NCBI GenBank assembly: GCA_965214415.1
Contig: CBDCBQ010000003.1
Span: 124,001 to 188,000 of the forward strand
Direction: 5' to 3'
Length of the DNA stretch: 64,000 bases
Source: RH-AL1 sp965214415
GTDB lineage: Bacteria; Pseudomonadota; Alphaproteobacteria; Rhizobiales; Beijerinckiaceae
Below are positions 53,748-62,430 of the stretch, piece after piece. The notes beneath the pieces were generated by a model, which searched no databases, was not told where the DNA came from, and saw nothing but the letters and a program-made list of their open reading frames with translations. The stretch's first letter is position 1. Every line of letters starts with the position of its first letter. The translations under genes were made by a program, and so were the position numbers.

Positions 53748-54748
53748 CAGCCGTCGCTCGAGTGGCGAGACTCTTCGTTGAGGTTGCTCTCTGCGGGACG
53801 CCGCGATCGTTGATCGCGGCGTCTTTGCTGTTTATCGCCGGTGGAGCGGGTTCGGCGTCGGCGCAGACCGTTCCTGATCTCGTGTCCCGCACTGCCTTGC
53901 GGGTCTGCGGCGACCCGTCGAATCTCCCCTTCAGCAACCGCCGGAAGCAAGGGTTCGAGAACAGGATCGCGGATATTGTCGGCGATCAACTGAAGCGGCC
54001 CGTTCGCTATTTTTGGGCGCCGTCGGGCCCCGGGTTTCTCACGAACACGCTCAACGGGGATTTGTGCGACGTCGTGATGGGCTACACGATCGGTGCGGAG
54101 ATGGTCCAGGCGACCAATCCTTATTACCGCTCGACCTATGTGATCGTCGCGCCGAGGGGCAGTCCGCTCGGCACCGTGACCTCGATGGACGATCCCAGGC
54201 TCGAAGGGCACACGATCGGCGTGTTTTCCGCGACTCCGCCGACCGACGCGATGCTCTCGAATGGCCTTCTGCCGCACGCCAAGCTCTATCCGCTCATCGT
54301 CGATCATCGGTTTGATTCTCCGCTCGACACGATGCTCGGCGACTTGAAGGCGAAGACGATCGAGGCCGCGATCGTTTGGGGTCCTCTCATCGGCGAGGCC
54401 GTGAAGGCCTCCGACGGCGCGCTCGTGATGACGCCGCTTTTGAAGGATGTCGACAGGGCAGGCTTCAGCTACCGCATCGCGTTCGGCGTTCGACATGACG
54501 AGAACGATTGGAAGCACACGCTCGAGGGTGTGATCCGCGCGCGCAAGGCAGACATCGCCCGCGTTCTCGAGGACTACAACGTCCCCATGCTCGACAATCT
54601 CGGCCACTTGATCCCGCCCGCGAAAACGGGACCCGCGGCGCCGAAGGTCGAGCCGGCCTCCGCCACGACGGCACCGTCGCCGGGCAAAAGCGCCGCGCCG
54701 GTGCCGCCGGGTTTCCAGATGCCGGGGCCGGCGCCGACCGCCCAGTAG
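53744..54748 (+). CDS. xoxJ: XoxJ/MoxJ-type periplasmic protein of the methanol dehydrogenase system
   Basis: A 334-residue periplasmic-binding-protein-like protein of the MoxJ family. A signal sequence (to about ASAQT) leads to the family start LRVCGDPSNLPFSNRR and the core VMGYTIGAEMVQATNPYYRS. The tail is Pro/Ala-rich. XoxJ is thought to help mature or activate XoxF. I take the GTG at 53744, in four-base overlap with xoxG; other upstream starts overlap xoxG too far. It is convergent with the minus-strand gene at 54750, one base apart. Confidence 0.9.
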   Translation: MTAVARVARLFVEVALCGTPRSLIAASLLFIAGGAGSASAQTVPDLVSRTALRVCGDPSNLPFSNRRKQGFENRIADIVGDQLKRPVRYFWAPSGPGFLTNTLNGDLCDVVMGYTIGAEMVQATNPYYRSTYVIVAPRGSPLGTVTSMDDPRLEGHTIGVFSATPPTDAMLSNGLLPHAKLYPLIVDHRFDSPLDTMLGDLKAKTIEAAIVWGPLIGEAVKASDGALVMTPLLKDVDRAGFSYRIAFGVRHDENDWKHTLEGVIRARKADIARVLEDYNVPMLDNLGHLIPPAKTGPAAPKVEPASATTAPSPGKSAAPVPPGFQMPGPAPTAQ

Positions 54749-54749
54749 C

Positions 54750-55130
54750 CTATCGGAAGCAGCGGATCTCGGCTTCCGCCTGCGCGCGCCGCAAGTCGGC
54801 GACAAGATCGTTCAACCCCTTGATCGCATTGAACTCGCGCGTGACGGCGCCGACGCCTTCGCGCATCGAAATGACCGTCTCGGCCTGCTCATACTTGTCG
54901 TAGGGCAGGATCGAGGCGATCACGTCGATCGAGCAGGAGCAATGGACGAGCGCCTGCCGCGTCTGATTGTTGGCGGCCATACAACCAAGAACATAGTCGG
55001 CGCGGGCGTCCGTCGGGTAGTCGTTGACGCCGCTCGCCGGCGCGGCGGCCAGCGGCGACATCGCCGCGGTACCGATGAAAACAGCCAGAATGAAGCGCGT
55101 CACCAAGTGTCTCACGGCGATCCGTCTCAT
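54750..55130 (-). CDS. Secreted protein of the PQQ locus, function unknown (126 aa)
   Basis: A 126-residue protein with a signal peptide (to about LAAAPAS) and conserved-looking YPTDARADYVLGCMAANNQT and CSCSIDVIASILPYDKYEQA. Five cysteines lie in the mature part, suggesting disulfides. From memory, similar proteins are common beside xoxF or pqq genes in methylotrophs, which supports a role in the system, but none is known. The start overlaps the previous gene as ATGA, so it is the last gene of the pqq operon. Confidence 0.8.
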   Translation of the reverse strand: MRRIAVRHLVTRFILAVFIGTAAMSPLAAAPASGVNDYPTDARADYVLGCMAANNQTRQALVHCSCSIDVIASILPYDKYEQAETVISMREGVGAVTREFNAIKGLNDLVADLRRAQAEAEIRCFR

Positions 55131-55822
55131 GGCTTGGTCTCGGATTGATATCGGAGAATCTCGCTGAAGCTCGGCTTGTCGCCGGCTGGCGCGTGGACAT
55201 CGACGGTGGCGATCTGCCCAGGCACGCTGTCGGCGATCTCGACCGTGTAGACCATCGTTTCGAGCCCGCCCATCTGATCCTTCATGGGATCGTTCTGGAA
55301 CGGCTCGATCGTGATGCGCGTGCCAGGCACTTGCTTTCCGGCCACCGTGATTGGCATGGACTCGATCCTCGCGTCGTCGCGCCAGGACTTGCGGATCGCG
55401 TTCTTCAGGTAGCGCGGACTGGCGTGCCAAAGCGCCGAAAGCTCCTCGACGTTCTCCTCGAGGGCGAGCAGCAGCACGGGGTTCTGCGCCACCGACTGAA
55501 ACGGCCCGGCAGGTTTCGTGCGCGGCGGCGTGAACATCTTCACGTCGACGGTTCGGCTCGCGGCATCGTCCGCCTTCTCGAGCGTCAGCACGATCCTGTC
55601 GTCGAAGGACGGCCCGTACAGCGCCTGGGTGGTCGCCTTCGCGTAGCTGTAGGTGATTGTGGAGCCGGCCGGCGCGTTGCTCCATTGCGGTGTCTCGAAC
55701 AGAAGCGTCGCGACATCGGGCTTCGCGGTCGCGGCGGGCGGCGCCACCGGATCGGCGGCCGCCATCGGCGTACCGAATGTCAGCGCGCCGAATGCCAACG
55801 CGCAAGCTGCAAGTCGTCTCAC
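55127..55822 (-). CDS. Secreted protein of the PQQ operon, function unknown (231 aa)
   Basis: A 231-residue protein read from GTG at 55822 (GTGA overlap with pqqE). A signal peptide (to about MAAAD) precedes a beta-rich domain: TPQWSNAPAGSTITYSYAKA, and DRIVLTLEKADDAASRTVDV. There are no cysteines in the mature part and no known domain. Tight coupling to pqqE and to the 126-residue gene suggests a joint periplasmic role in PQQ-enzyme function. Confidence 0.78.
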   Translation of the reverse strand: MRRLAACALAFGALTFGTPMAAADPVAPPAATAKPDVATLLFETPQWSNAPAGSTITYSYAKATTQALYGPSFDDRIVLTLEKADDAASRTVDVKMFTPPRTKPAGPFQSVAQNPVLLLALEENVEELSALWHASPRYLKNAIRKSWRDDARIESMPITVAGKQVPGTRITIEPFQNDPMKDQMGGLETMVYTVEIADSVPGQIATVDVHAPAGDKPSFSEILRYQSETKP

Positions 55823-56982
55823 GAAATCTCCTCGACCTGACGCGGCAACGGTTGGCCCGGGCCGCGATAGATGTAATTGGGCGGCGCATCGGTCGCGGCT
55901 TCAGCCGTCGCCAGCGCTTCGACCTTGGCGTGGAACGGCGACTTGCCGCAAGCGGGATCGGTCTCGGCCGCGTCGCCGACGAGCGCGAGGGCTTGGCAGC
56001 GGCAGCCCCCCCAGTCGATCTCCTTGCGCTCGCACGTGCGGCACAGTTCGGGCATCCAGTCGGTGCCGCGGTAGGCGTTGAACGCCGGCGAGCGGCGCCA
56101 GATGTCGGCCAGCGAACGGTCCTTCACGTTCCAGAATTCGAGGCCGGGGATCGACTCCGCCGCGTGGCAGGGCAGAACCTTGCCGGACGGCGCGACATTC
56201 ATGAGCTTGCGGCCCCAGCCACCCGCGCAGGCCTTTGGGCGCAGCGCGTAATAGTCCGGGACGACGAGATCGATGACGAGGGTGCCGGACAGCCGCTTGC
56301 GTGCCGCCTCGACGATGCGGATCGACCGGTCGACCTCCGGCCGCGCCGGCATCAGCGCCGCGCGGTTGGTGTAGGCCCAACCATAATATTGCGTATGCGC
56401 GATCTCGAGCCGGCGCGCGCCGAGCGTCTGCGCGAGCTCGATGAAACCCTCGACCTGATCGATATTGCCGCGATGGATGACCGCGTTCACCGTCAGCGCG
56501 AGCCCAAGCCGCTTCACCTCGTCGGCGAAGCGCATCTTCGTTTCGTGCGAGCCCTTGAGGCCGGCGACCTTGTCGGCCGATGCGATGTCGATGCCTTGCA
56601 GCGAGAGCTGCACATGGTCGAGCCCGGCGTCCGACAAGGCCGGCAGCAAAGCGAGCGCGCGGCCGACGCCCGAGGTGATCAGGTTCGAGTAGAGGCCCGC
56701 CGACGCGCATTTGGCGGTGATCTCGACGATGTCCTGGCGCGCCGTCGGCTCGCCGCCGGAGAGGTGCACGTGCAGCACGCCGAGCGCCGCGGCCTCCTCC
56801 AACACGCGCAGCACGGTCGCGGTATCCATCTCGGCCGAGCGCTTGTCGAGATCGAGCGGGTTGGAGCAATACGGGCACCTCAGCGGACAGCGGTGCGTCA
56901 GCTCCATCAGGATGCCGATCGGGTTCGGCACGGCAGGCGCGGAGCCGGCTGGGCTGGAGCCGGGGAGGACGGAATTGGTCAT
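55819..56982 (-). CDS. pqqE: PQQ biosynthesis radical-SAM protein PqqE
   Basis: A 387-residue radical-SAM/SPASM protein. The SAM cluster motif is CPLRCPYC near residue 32. The SPASM cysteines are in CAGGWG, LPCHAAE, LCRTCERKE and GGCRCQALAL. It crosslinks Glu16 and Tyr20 of PqqA. It overlaps pqqD by four bases (ATGA). Confidence 0.97.
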   Translation of the reverse strand: MTNSVLPGSSPAGSAPAVPNPIGILMELTHRCPLRCPYCSNPLDLDKRSAEMDTATVLRVLEEAAALGVLHVHLSGGEPTARQDIVEITAKCASAGLYSNLITSGVGRALALLPALSDAGLDHVQLSLQGIDIASADKVAGLKGSHETKMRFADEVKRLGLALTVNAVIHRGNIDQVEGFIELAQTLGARRLEIAHTQYYGWAYTNRAALMPARPEVDRSIRIVEAARKRLSGTLVIDLVVPDYYALRPKACAGGWGRKLMNVAPSGKVLPCHAAESIPGLEFWNVKDRSLADIWRRSPAFNAYRGTDWMPELCRTCERKEIDWGGCRCQALALVGDAAETDPACGKSPFHAKVEALATAEAATDAPPNYIYRGPGQPLPRQVEEIS

Positions 56983-57260
56983 TGTGCCTCCATCACGCGT
57001 TTGGCGATGAGATCGTCGAGCATCCTCGTTATATCGGCTTCGATCACGATTTTGTCCGCCGAATATTTCGTCGCGAGCTCGCCGGCGATATCGCCGACGG
57101 TACGCTTGCCGTCGACGAGCTGCAGCACCGCCACCGCGTTGCCGTCGACATTGAACGCGCGCTCCGGGGCCAACAGCACATGCGCCTCGCGCACCTGATC
57201 GTAGTGCAGGCGCACGCCGCGCGGCAGCCTGGGTACGCTGGCACCCGAGATCTCGCTCAC
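56979..57260 (-). CDS. pqqD: PqqA-binding chaperone PqqD
   Basis: A 93-residue RiPP-recognition-element protein. It starts MSEISGASVPRLPRGVRL and has the PqqD core with LLAPERAFNVDGNAVAVLQ and ADITRMLDDL. It binds PqqA and presents it to PqqE. The gap to pqqC is ten bases. Confidence 0.95.
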   Translation of the reverse strand: MSEISGASVPRLPRGVRLHYDQVREAHVLLAPERAFNVDGNAVAVLQLVDGKRTVGDIAGELATKYSADKIVIEADITRMLDDLIAKRVMEAQ

Positions 57261-57270
57261 CAGACCTGCC

Positions 57271-58014
57271 TCACGAAACCGCGTGGCCGGGCGTCCAGGC
57301 GCCCGGCGGGATCACCGCGCCATCCTCGACATAGGCGTGGTGCAGCGCGTCGAGCTGCGCCCACAGCACATTGCATTTGAAGCGGAGCGCATCGAGCACG
57401 GCGGCCTGCTCGCGCGCGGTCAGCGCGTTCTCGCGCACATAGGCAAGCGCGAAGTCCGCGTCGCGTGGCGCCTGCGTCAGCCGCTTGCCGAAATAGGCCA
57501 GCGTCTTCTCGGAGATGAAGTCGTAGTTCTTCAGCATGCCCGAGACGCGCTCGGAGATGATGTTGGGCGAGAACAGCTCCGTCAGCGACGAGCCGATCGC
57601 CTCGAGCAGCGGCTTCTCGCGCACGAAATGCACGTAGGCATCGACCGCGAACCGCGTCGCCGGCAGCAGGCCCTGCAGCGATGTCACGTAGTCGCGCGCA
57701 AAACCAAGCCCGTCGGTCAGCATCAGCCAGCGCTCGATGCCGCCGTCGCCGGCGTTTTCGCCGTCGTGGTCGACGATGCGCTGGCGCCAGATGCGGCGCA
57801 GCTCGGGGTCCTGCATGCGCGACAGGATCGTCGCGTCCTTGATCGGGATCATCGCCTGGTAATAGAAGCGATTGAGCGCCCACGCCTGGACCTGCTCGCG
57901 GTTCAGTTTGCCGTTGTGCAGCAGCTTATGGAACGGATGCAGGTTGTGATACCGGCTCGCGCCGATCGCGCGCAGCTGCTTCTCGAGTTCGTCCGGCGTC
58001 AAAAGGTTGTTCAT
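57271..58014 (-). CDS. pqqC: Pyrroloquinoline-quinone synthase PqqC
   Basis: A 247-residue PqqC, the cofactor-free oxidase that carries out the last ring closure and eight-electron oxidation. It starts MNNLLTPDELEKQLRAIGAS and shows YHNLHPFHKLLHNGKL, FYYQAMIPIKDA and RIVDHDGENAG. The ATG at 58014 overlaps the pqqB stop as ATGA; the frame upstream of it is a shadow of pqqB. Confidence 0.97.
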   Translation of the reverse strand: MNNLLTPDELEKQLRAIGASRYHNLHPFHKLLHNGKLNREQVQAWALNRFYYQAMIPIKDATILSRMQDPELRRIWRQRIVDHDGENAGDGGIERWLMLTDGLGFARDYVTSLQGLLPATRFAVDAYVHFVREKPLLEAIGSSLTELFSPNIISERVSGMLKNYDFISEKTLAYFGKRLTQAPRDADFALAYVRENALTAREQAAVLDALRFKCNVLWAQLDALHHAYVEDGAVIPPGAWTPGHAVS

Positions 58015-58910
58015 AGATCGATCCTCATCCCGTCGTAGCCGACCTCCCAGCCTGAGGCCTCGGCGCTCGCCCGCTCCCTCGAATCGTCGATGAGGACCGG
58101 GTTCGTGTTGTTGATGTGCAGGAAGATTCGACGGCGCGCGCCGACGTCGGCAAGGCCTTCGATCGAGCCGCCCTCGCCCGACATCGGCACATGGCCCATG
58201 CGCCGCGCGCTCTTGTGGCCGAGCCCCGCGTCGATCATCTCGTTGTCCGTCCACAACGTGCCGTCGAACAAGAGCACGTCGGCGCCGGCGATGCGCGCCT
58301 TGACGGCTTGCGTCACCTCGGCGCAGCCCGGGATGTAGAGCATCCGCTTGCCGTCGGCGACGATGTCGAGCCCGACGGTCGTCTCGGTCGCCTCGCCGAT
58401 CTTCATCGTCTCGTCCTCGAGCCACAGCGGCACCTTGCCGGGCACGGCGAACATCTCGACGCGCATGCCGGGCACCGCCTCGAACGGCTCGCCCAGCACG
58501 ATCGGCAGCCGCGGCACGATCTCCGGCGCCGCGACGGAAAAGATTCGATTGGCGTCGACCGACTCGCGCGTCGCGTTCGTCGCGTAGAGCTTGAATGGCT
58601 GGCTCTCGCGCAGCGTGAGTAGCCCCGCGACATGGTCGACGTCGCCGTTGGTGAGCAGCACGGCCGCGATCGGCGAATGGCGCGCGCCATGGCGCGGATG
58701 CAACTCGGAGGTGGCGGCGATCTGCTGGCGGATGTCCGGCGACGCGTTGACGACCAACCAATTCTCGCCGTCCGACGTGAGCGCCAGGCTCGATTGGGTG
58801 CGCGACGCGACGCGGGGATCACCCGCGCGCGCCAGTTCGCACACGTGGCAGCGGCAATTCCATTGCGGAACGCCGCCGCCCGCCGCGGAGCCGAGGATGA
58901 CCGCTTTCAT
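58011..58910 (-). CDS. pqqB: PQQ biosynthesis protein PqqB
   Basis: A 299-residue metallo-beta-lactamase-fold hydroxylase with N-terminus LGSAAGGGVPQWNCRCHVC and the family TNGDVDHVAGLLTLRE motif. It hydroxylates the crosslinked tyrosine. It starts 35 bases after pqqA and overlaps pqqC by four bases. Confidence 0.96.
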   Translation of the reverse strand: MKAVILGSAAGGGVPQWNCRCHVCELARAGDPRVASRTQSSLALTSDGENWLVVNASPDIRQQIAATSELHPRHGARHSPIAAVLLTNGDVDHVAGLLTLRESQPFKLYATNATRESVDANRIFSVAAPEIVPRLPIVLGEPFEAVPGMRVEMFAVPGKVPLWLEDETMKIGEATETTVGLDIVADGKRMLYIPGCAEVTQAVKARIAGADVLLFDGTLWTDNEMIDAGLGHKSARRMGHVPMSGEGGSIEGLADVGARRRIFLHINNTNPVLIDDSRERASAEASGWEVGYDGMRIDL

Positions 58911-58945
58911 AGCGGTTCTCTTTTATGGGTAGATCGTTTGGTGCC

Positions 58946-59035
58946 TCAGAATTCGACGGTCAGGTCGGCCGAATCGTAGCTCGTGACTTCCATGCCGACG
59001 CAGATTTCTTCGATAACAGGCGCAATCCAGCTCAT
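58946..59035 (-). CDS. pqqA: PqqA precursor peptide, operon copy
   Basis: A 29-residue peptide, MSWIAPVIEEICVGMEVTSY and a short tail, with the Glu16/Tyr20 pair that forms PQQ. It heads the pqqABCDE operon. GGAGAG precedes the ATG. The second copy is at 2696-2785. Confidence 0.95.
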   Translation of the reverse strand: MSWIAPVIEEICVGMEVTSYDSADLTVEF

Positions 59036-59228
59036 GCCACTCTCCTCGAAAGATCGTTGTTCCCAGACAAGTTCGCTCAGGTTTCTCTAAGAAGATCCTA
59101 AGACTTATTATCCCGCTTGCTCGCGGGTGAAAGTCATATGTCTTTTTCGGGAAATTTTGGCAAGTATCCGTTAGGTGCGGTCATCGCCGATTTTTTTGTC
59201 GAACGCATCACCCTCGAGCCGCGGCTCG
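59036..59228 (-). promoter_or_regulatory. pqqA upstream region
   Basis: The 193-base gap between the response-regulator stop and pqqA is AT-rich. It holds TTAGAGAAAC on the minus strand (59081-59090), similar to the CTAAGAAAC 9-mer of the xoxF and orphan pqqA upstream regions, a hairpin CCCGC-TTGCTC-GCGGG (59112-59127), and a CGAGCCG-CGGCTCG palindrome (59215-59228) touching the regulator stop. The pqq promoter probably lies here. Confidence 0.5.
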
Positions 59229-59924
59229 TCAGCGCGCCACCTCGAGCATGAAACCGCGACCGCGCACCGTGGAGATGGTTGGGCCACCGGCCCTGCCCAC
59301 GTCGGCGAGCTTGCCGCGCAGGTACCCGATGTACACGTCGACCACATTGAGTGAGGCACTGCCCTGATCGAGCCACAGCTTGTCGAAGATCTCGCCGCGC
59401 GCGATCGGCTTGTTCGGGCATTCCATGAACAGCGCGAGCAGCTCGGCCTCGCGCTGTGTCAGCTTGGCGACGGTGTCGCGGTAGCGGGCGTGGCGCGTGT
59501 CGGGGTCGAGCGTGAGACCGCCGGCCTCGGAATATTCGGGTTGGGCCCCAACCGCCGCCCGGCGCATCAGCTGGGCGCGCAGGCGCGCCACCAGCTCGTC
59601 GAAGGCGAACGGCTTGACGATGTAGTCGTCGCCGCCGGCGGCGAGCCCGTCGACCCGGTCCGACACCTCGTCCTTGGCGCTGAGGAACAGGATCGGTCCG
59701 TGGAAGCCCCTTTGGCGCAGGGCGCGACAGAGCTCGTAGCCGGTGCCGTCGGGCAGCATCACGTCGAGCAGGATCGCGGTCGGCGAATGGCCTGCGATGT
59801 ATTTCAATGCGTCGTTCGTCGTGTCGACCCAGGTGACGGCAAAGCCGGCGGCGCCGAGGCCGCGATCGAGCAGGGCGCCGATGTCGGGATCGTCTTCCAC
59901 CACCAGGAGGTCGATGTCGGGCAT
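59229..59924 (-). CDS. Response regulator, OmpR/PhoB type
   Basis: A 231-residue regulator. The receiver domain has the acidic pair in VVEDDPD, phosphoacceptor Asp54 in ILLDVMLPDG and Lys104 in YIVKPFAF. The winged-helix DNA-binding domain (~130-231) ends in VVDVYIGYLRGKL and TVRGRGFMLE. It overlaps the kinase gene by the bases of ATGA and is followed by pqqA on the same strand, so methanol/PQQ genes are its likely targets, by context. Confidence 0.92.
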   Translation of the reverse strand: MPDIDLLVVEDDPDIGALLDRGLGAAGFAVTWVDTTNDALKYIAGHSPTAILLDVMLPDGTGYELCRALRQRGFHGPILFLSAKDEVSDRVDGLAAGGDDYIVKPFAFDELVARLRAQLMRRAAVGAQPEYSEAGGLTLDPDTRHARYRDTVAKLTQREAELLALFMECPNKPIARGEIFDKLWLDQGSASLNVVDVYIGYLRGKLADVGRAGGPTISTVRGRGFMLEVAR

Positions 59925-61522
59925 CACGCGGCAGCCAGCGGGAGGCGGATGAGGATCTCGGCACCATGCGCGGGTGCCGCAACGTCGCGCAGCTCGACGA
60001 TGCCGTGGTGGTTGTCCACCACCCACCGAACCAGCGCAAGGCCGATTCCGTAGCCCGCCGTCTTGTCCTTGGCGGCGGGGCGGGCGAACCGTTCCAGGAG
60101 TTCCCGCGGATCGATGCCGCCAAATCCCGGACCGTCGTCGCGGACGCGCAGCAGCGCCGCGTCGCCCTCGGTCGTGCACGACAAGGCGATCCGCGTGGCG
60201 CCGGTGGCGTGGCGCAGCGCGTTGTCGATCATCCCCTCGATGATCTGGCGCAACCACTCGAAATCGCCCTCGATCACGACATCGGCGGGCGACGGCTCGA
60301 GCACGATCGCGACGTCCCGGCGCCGCGTCGCGCCCTGGAACGCCTCGATCGCGCTGGTGCAGACCGCCTGCAGCGCGATGCGCTTGGATTGCAGCTCCAG
60401 CGTGCCGCTCTCCGAACGGGCGACGCGGAGCATGTCCTCGACGCGGCGCTGCAGACGGGTCGCGCGGCGGCGGATGACGGCGAAAGCGGCCCCGTTCTCG
60501 TCGAGCGTGCGCGCTTGCGCCGCTGGCCCCTCGCGGTGCTGCGCGGCCATCGCGATTTCGCATTCGCCGAGGATGACCGTCAGCGGCGTGCGCAGCTCGT
60601 GGCTGACGTCGGCGAAGAAGCGGCGGCGGCTGCGATCGATGTCGCTCAGCGTGTCGTTCGCCGCGCGCAGATCGCCCGTGCGATCGGCAATCGTGCGCTC
60701 GAGGGCGGCACGGTCGTCGGCGACGCGTTGCTCGCCGCGCCGCAGTCGCGCGGTCATGCGGTTGAAGACGGCGGCGAGCAGGCCGAGTTCGTCGCGATTG
60801 CGCACCGGCAGGCGCAGGTTGCGCTCGCCCTGGCCGATCGCGATCGCCGCATCGCGGATCTCGGCGACCGCGGCGAGGATCGGCCGCGAGGTCAGGCGAT
60901 AAAGCAGCAAAGCGCCGACCAGCGCGATCACGACAAGCACGATCGCCGCCCGCGTCAGGGTCCGCGAGACGACACGCGCCTCCTCGCGGCCGGCATCGAC
61001 GCCGCGTCGATCGGCCTGCATCAGAAAGAAGAGGTAAGGCCCGGTGAAGGTCGCGAAACCGTTGAAGGCGCCGCGGATCGAGTCGCCGCGCTGTTGCTGG
61101 TTGGGCTGCGCGAGCGCGTCGCTGACCTGATGGACCATCACGTGGAAGCCGGCGCGTACCTGCTCCAACGGACGGGCGCGCGCGGCCAGCGCGTTGACGG
61201 TCGAGGGAAGGTCGGCCGCGTTCATCGCCTTGGCGATCTCGGGTTCGAAGCTCGCGATCGCCGCGTCGACCGCTGTCTCGGCCTCCTTCAGGCGGCCGGC
61301 GCCGGAGGTCGGATCGTCCACCGTCGAGATCGCCACGAGGCCGTATTGCTGGATGCGGCCGGACATCTCGGTCAGCAGGTCGAGGCGGCGCTGCGCGTCG
61401 AGCGCGCGGTCGACGGTGCGGTCGGTCACGTGAAGCGTATAGATCACGCCGGCGCCCGCCGAAAACGCGATGAACAGGCAGCCGAAGACGAGCAGGCCGA
61501 GCCGGAAGCCGATCGTGCGCAT
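59924..61522 (-). CDS. Membrane sensor histidine kinase
   Basis: A 532-residue HAMP-containing histidine kinase. Membrane helices at ~8-28 and ~190-212 flank a periplasmic helical sensor domain. HAMP follows at ~213-265, the H-box FFADVSHELRTPLT (His308), the N-box EGMIDNALRHAT and the G boxes DDGPGFGG and GYGIGLALV. It pairs with the regulator gene downstream. The stimulus is unknown; a link to methanol or PQQ is inferred from position. Confidence 0.92.
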   Translation of the reverse strand: MRTIGFRLGLLVFGCLFIAFSAGAGVIYTLHVTDRTVDRALDAQRRLDLLTEMSGRIQQYGLVAISTVDDPTSGAGRLKEAETAVDAAIASFEPEIAKAMNAADLPSTVNALAARARPLEQVRAGFHVMVHQVSDALAQPNQQQRGDSIRGAFNGFATFTGPYLFFLMQADRRGVDAGREEARVVSRTLTRAAIVLVVIALVGALLLYRLTSRPILAAVAEIRDAAIAIGQGERNLRLPVRNRDELGLLAAVFNRMTARLRRGEQRVADDRAALERTIADRTGDLRAANDTLSDIDRSRRRFFADVSHELRTPLTVILGECEIAMAAQHREGPAAQARTLDENGAAFAVIRRRATRLQRRVEDMLRVARSESGTLELQSKRIALQAVCTSAIEAFQGATRRRDVAIVLEPSPADVVIEGDFEWLRQIIEGMIDNALRHATGATRIALSCTTEGDAALLRVRDDGPGFGGIDPRELLERFARPAAKDKTAGYGIGLALVRWVVDNHHGIVELRDVAAPAHGAEILIRLPLAAA

Positions 61523-61551
61523 GATGGGCTGCCGAGGCTCGGGTCAGGCGA

Positions 61552-61758
61552 TCAGAGCGCGGTGTCGAGCCGGCTGCGCGGGACGCATTTCCATTTCTTG
61601 ATTACCCATTGCGGATGCTCGGTCTGCCAGATCGCGACCGTGCTCTGGCCCTCGACGATGCAGGCGATCGGCGGGCGCTCCTCCACCGTCTGCTGCACGC
61701 GTTCTTCCTTGCAGGTTCCGGGCGAGGCGAGGAGGCAGACGGACAGGATGACGAACAT
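61552..61758 (-). CDS. Small secreted protein of the xox-pqq locus (68 aa)
   Basis: A 68-residue protein with a short signal (MFVILSVCLLASPG) and a mature part having three cysteines (GTCKEERV, IACIVEG and WKCVPRS) and three tryptophan- or lysine-rich elements (IWQTEHPQWVIKKW). It resembles the neighbouring 73-residue protein in layout. I know no function. It precedes the kinase gene on the same strand. Confidence 0.65.
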   Translation of the reverse strand: MFVILSVCLLASPGTCKEERVQQTVEERPPIACIVEGQSTVAIWQTEHPQWVIKKWKCVPRSRLDTAL

Positions 61759-61785
61759 GAAACCTCTCGCTCTCGGGACACGCGC

Positions 61786-62007
61786 CTACGGGTCGGACTT
61801 CTCGCGCCGGCACAGCGTCTTGACGTAATTGCCGCCCTTGACGCTCTCCTGCAGGCCGCCGCGCGCGATGATCTCCTGCCAGCCCGTCGAGCAGCCGAGC
61901 TCGTTGCCGACATGCACCGAGCGTAGCACCAGGGCGTTGTTCTCGTCGCACTCCTGCACGGGCGTCGAGCCGAGACAAATGAGCACGATCGCCGCGAAGC
62001 CGTTCAT
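61786..62007 (-). CDS. Small secreted protein of the xox-pqq locus (73 aa)
   Basis: A 73-residue protein starting at ATG 62007 (MNGFAAIVLICLGSTPVQEC); a start at 62064 would add 19 residues without a hydrophobic core. The mature part has QECDENNALVLRSVHVG, LGCSTGWQEI and VKTLCRREK, with three cysteines. It has the same size and cysteine layout as the 68-residue protein, so the two could be an old duplication. The function is unknown. Confidence 0.65.
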   Translation of the reverse strand: MNGFAAIVLICLGSTPVQECDENNALVLRSVHVGNELGCSTGWQEIIARGGLQESVKGGNYVKTLCRREKSDP

Positions 62008-62091
62008 TGTGGTGTCCTGGTGCGAAGCTCCCGATGCTCTGTCAGCGCAGATGGGCTCCGTCACCTCTGTCGTTCGGCGGATGCGCGGCGG

Positions 62092-62430
62092 CTACTTCTT
62101 GCAATCGGTCAGCTGCTTCTCGTCGATCGAGAACACCTCGCCATCCTTCACCGCGACGCCCTTCACGAGGCAGGTGCGGCCCTTGGCATCGATCAGGCGG
62201 GCGTCGTAGCTGCCGGACGGCACACCTTGCACCTTCATGCGCTCGTCGTGGTCGACCGAGCCGTCGGGGTCGGCCTTGGCGAGGTCAGGCCCGAACGTGT
62301 CCGTGCCGGTCGGCGCCAGCGCGAAGCTCGTGATCGTGTTCGCGGTCAGGTTCCAGAAACGGGTGGTCTTCGCCGATGCCGGCGCGCCGAGCGCGAGCAG
62401 GGCGATCAAGCCTAGGGGGATCGCGCGCAT
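62092..62430 (-). CDS. Secreted protein with acidic EF-hand-like loop (112 aa)
   Basis: A 112-residue protein with signal peptide (to about APASA). The mature domain is beta-rich (TTRFWNLTANTITSFALAPT and VPSGSYDARLIDAKGRTC). Between these lies ADPDGSVDHDERM, a run of acidic residues spaced like a metal loop: Asp-Pro-Asp-Gly, then Asp-His-Asp-Glu. Two cysteines may form a disulfide. The gene overlaps the upstream one as ATGA. Metal binding, possibly lanthanide or calcium, is inference from the motif and the XoxF context. Confidence 0.7.
   Translation of the reverse strand: MRAIPLGLIALLALGAPASAKTTRFWNLTANTITSFALAPTGTDTFGPDLAKADPDGSVDHDERMKVQGVPSGSYDARLIDAKGRTCLVKGVAVKDGEVFSIDEKQLTDCKK

Noticed and set aside
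57271..58761. A 496-residue PqqC with long N-terminal extension
   Set aside because: The extension is the shadow of pqqB in another register; the true PqqC begins at 58014.
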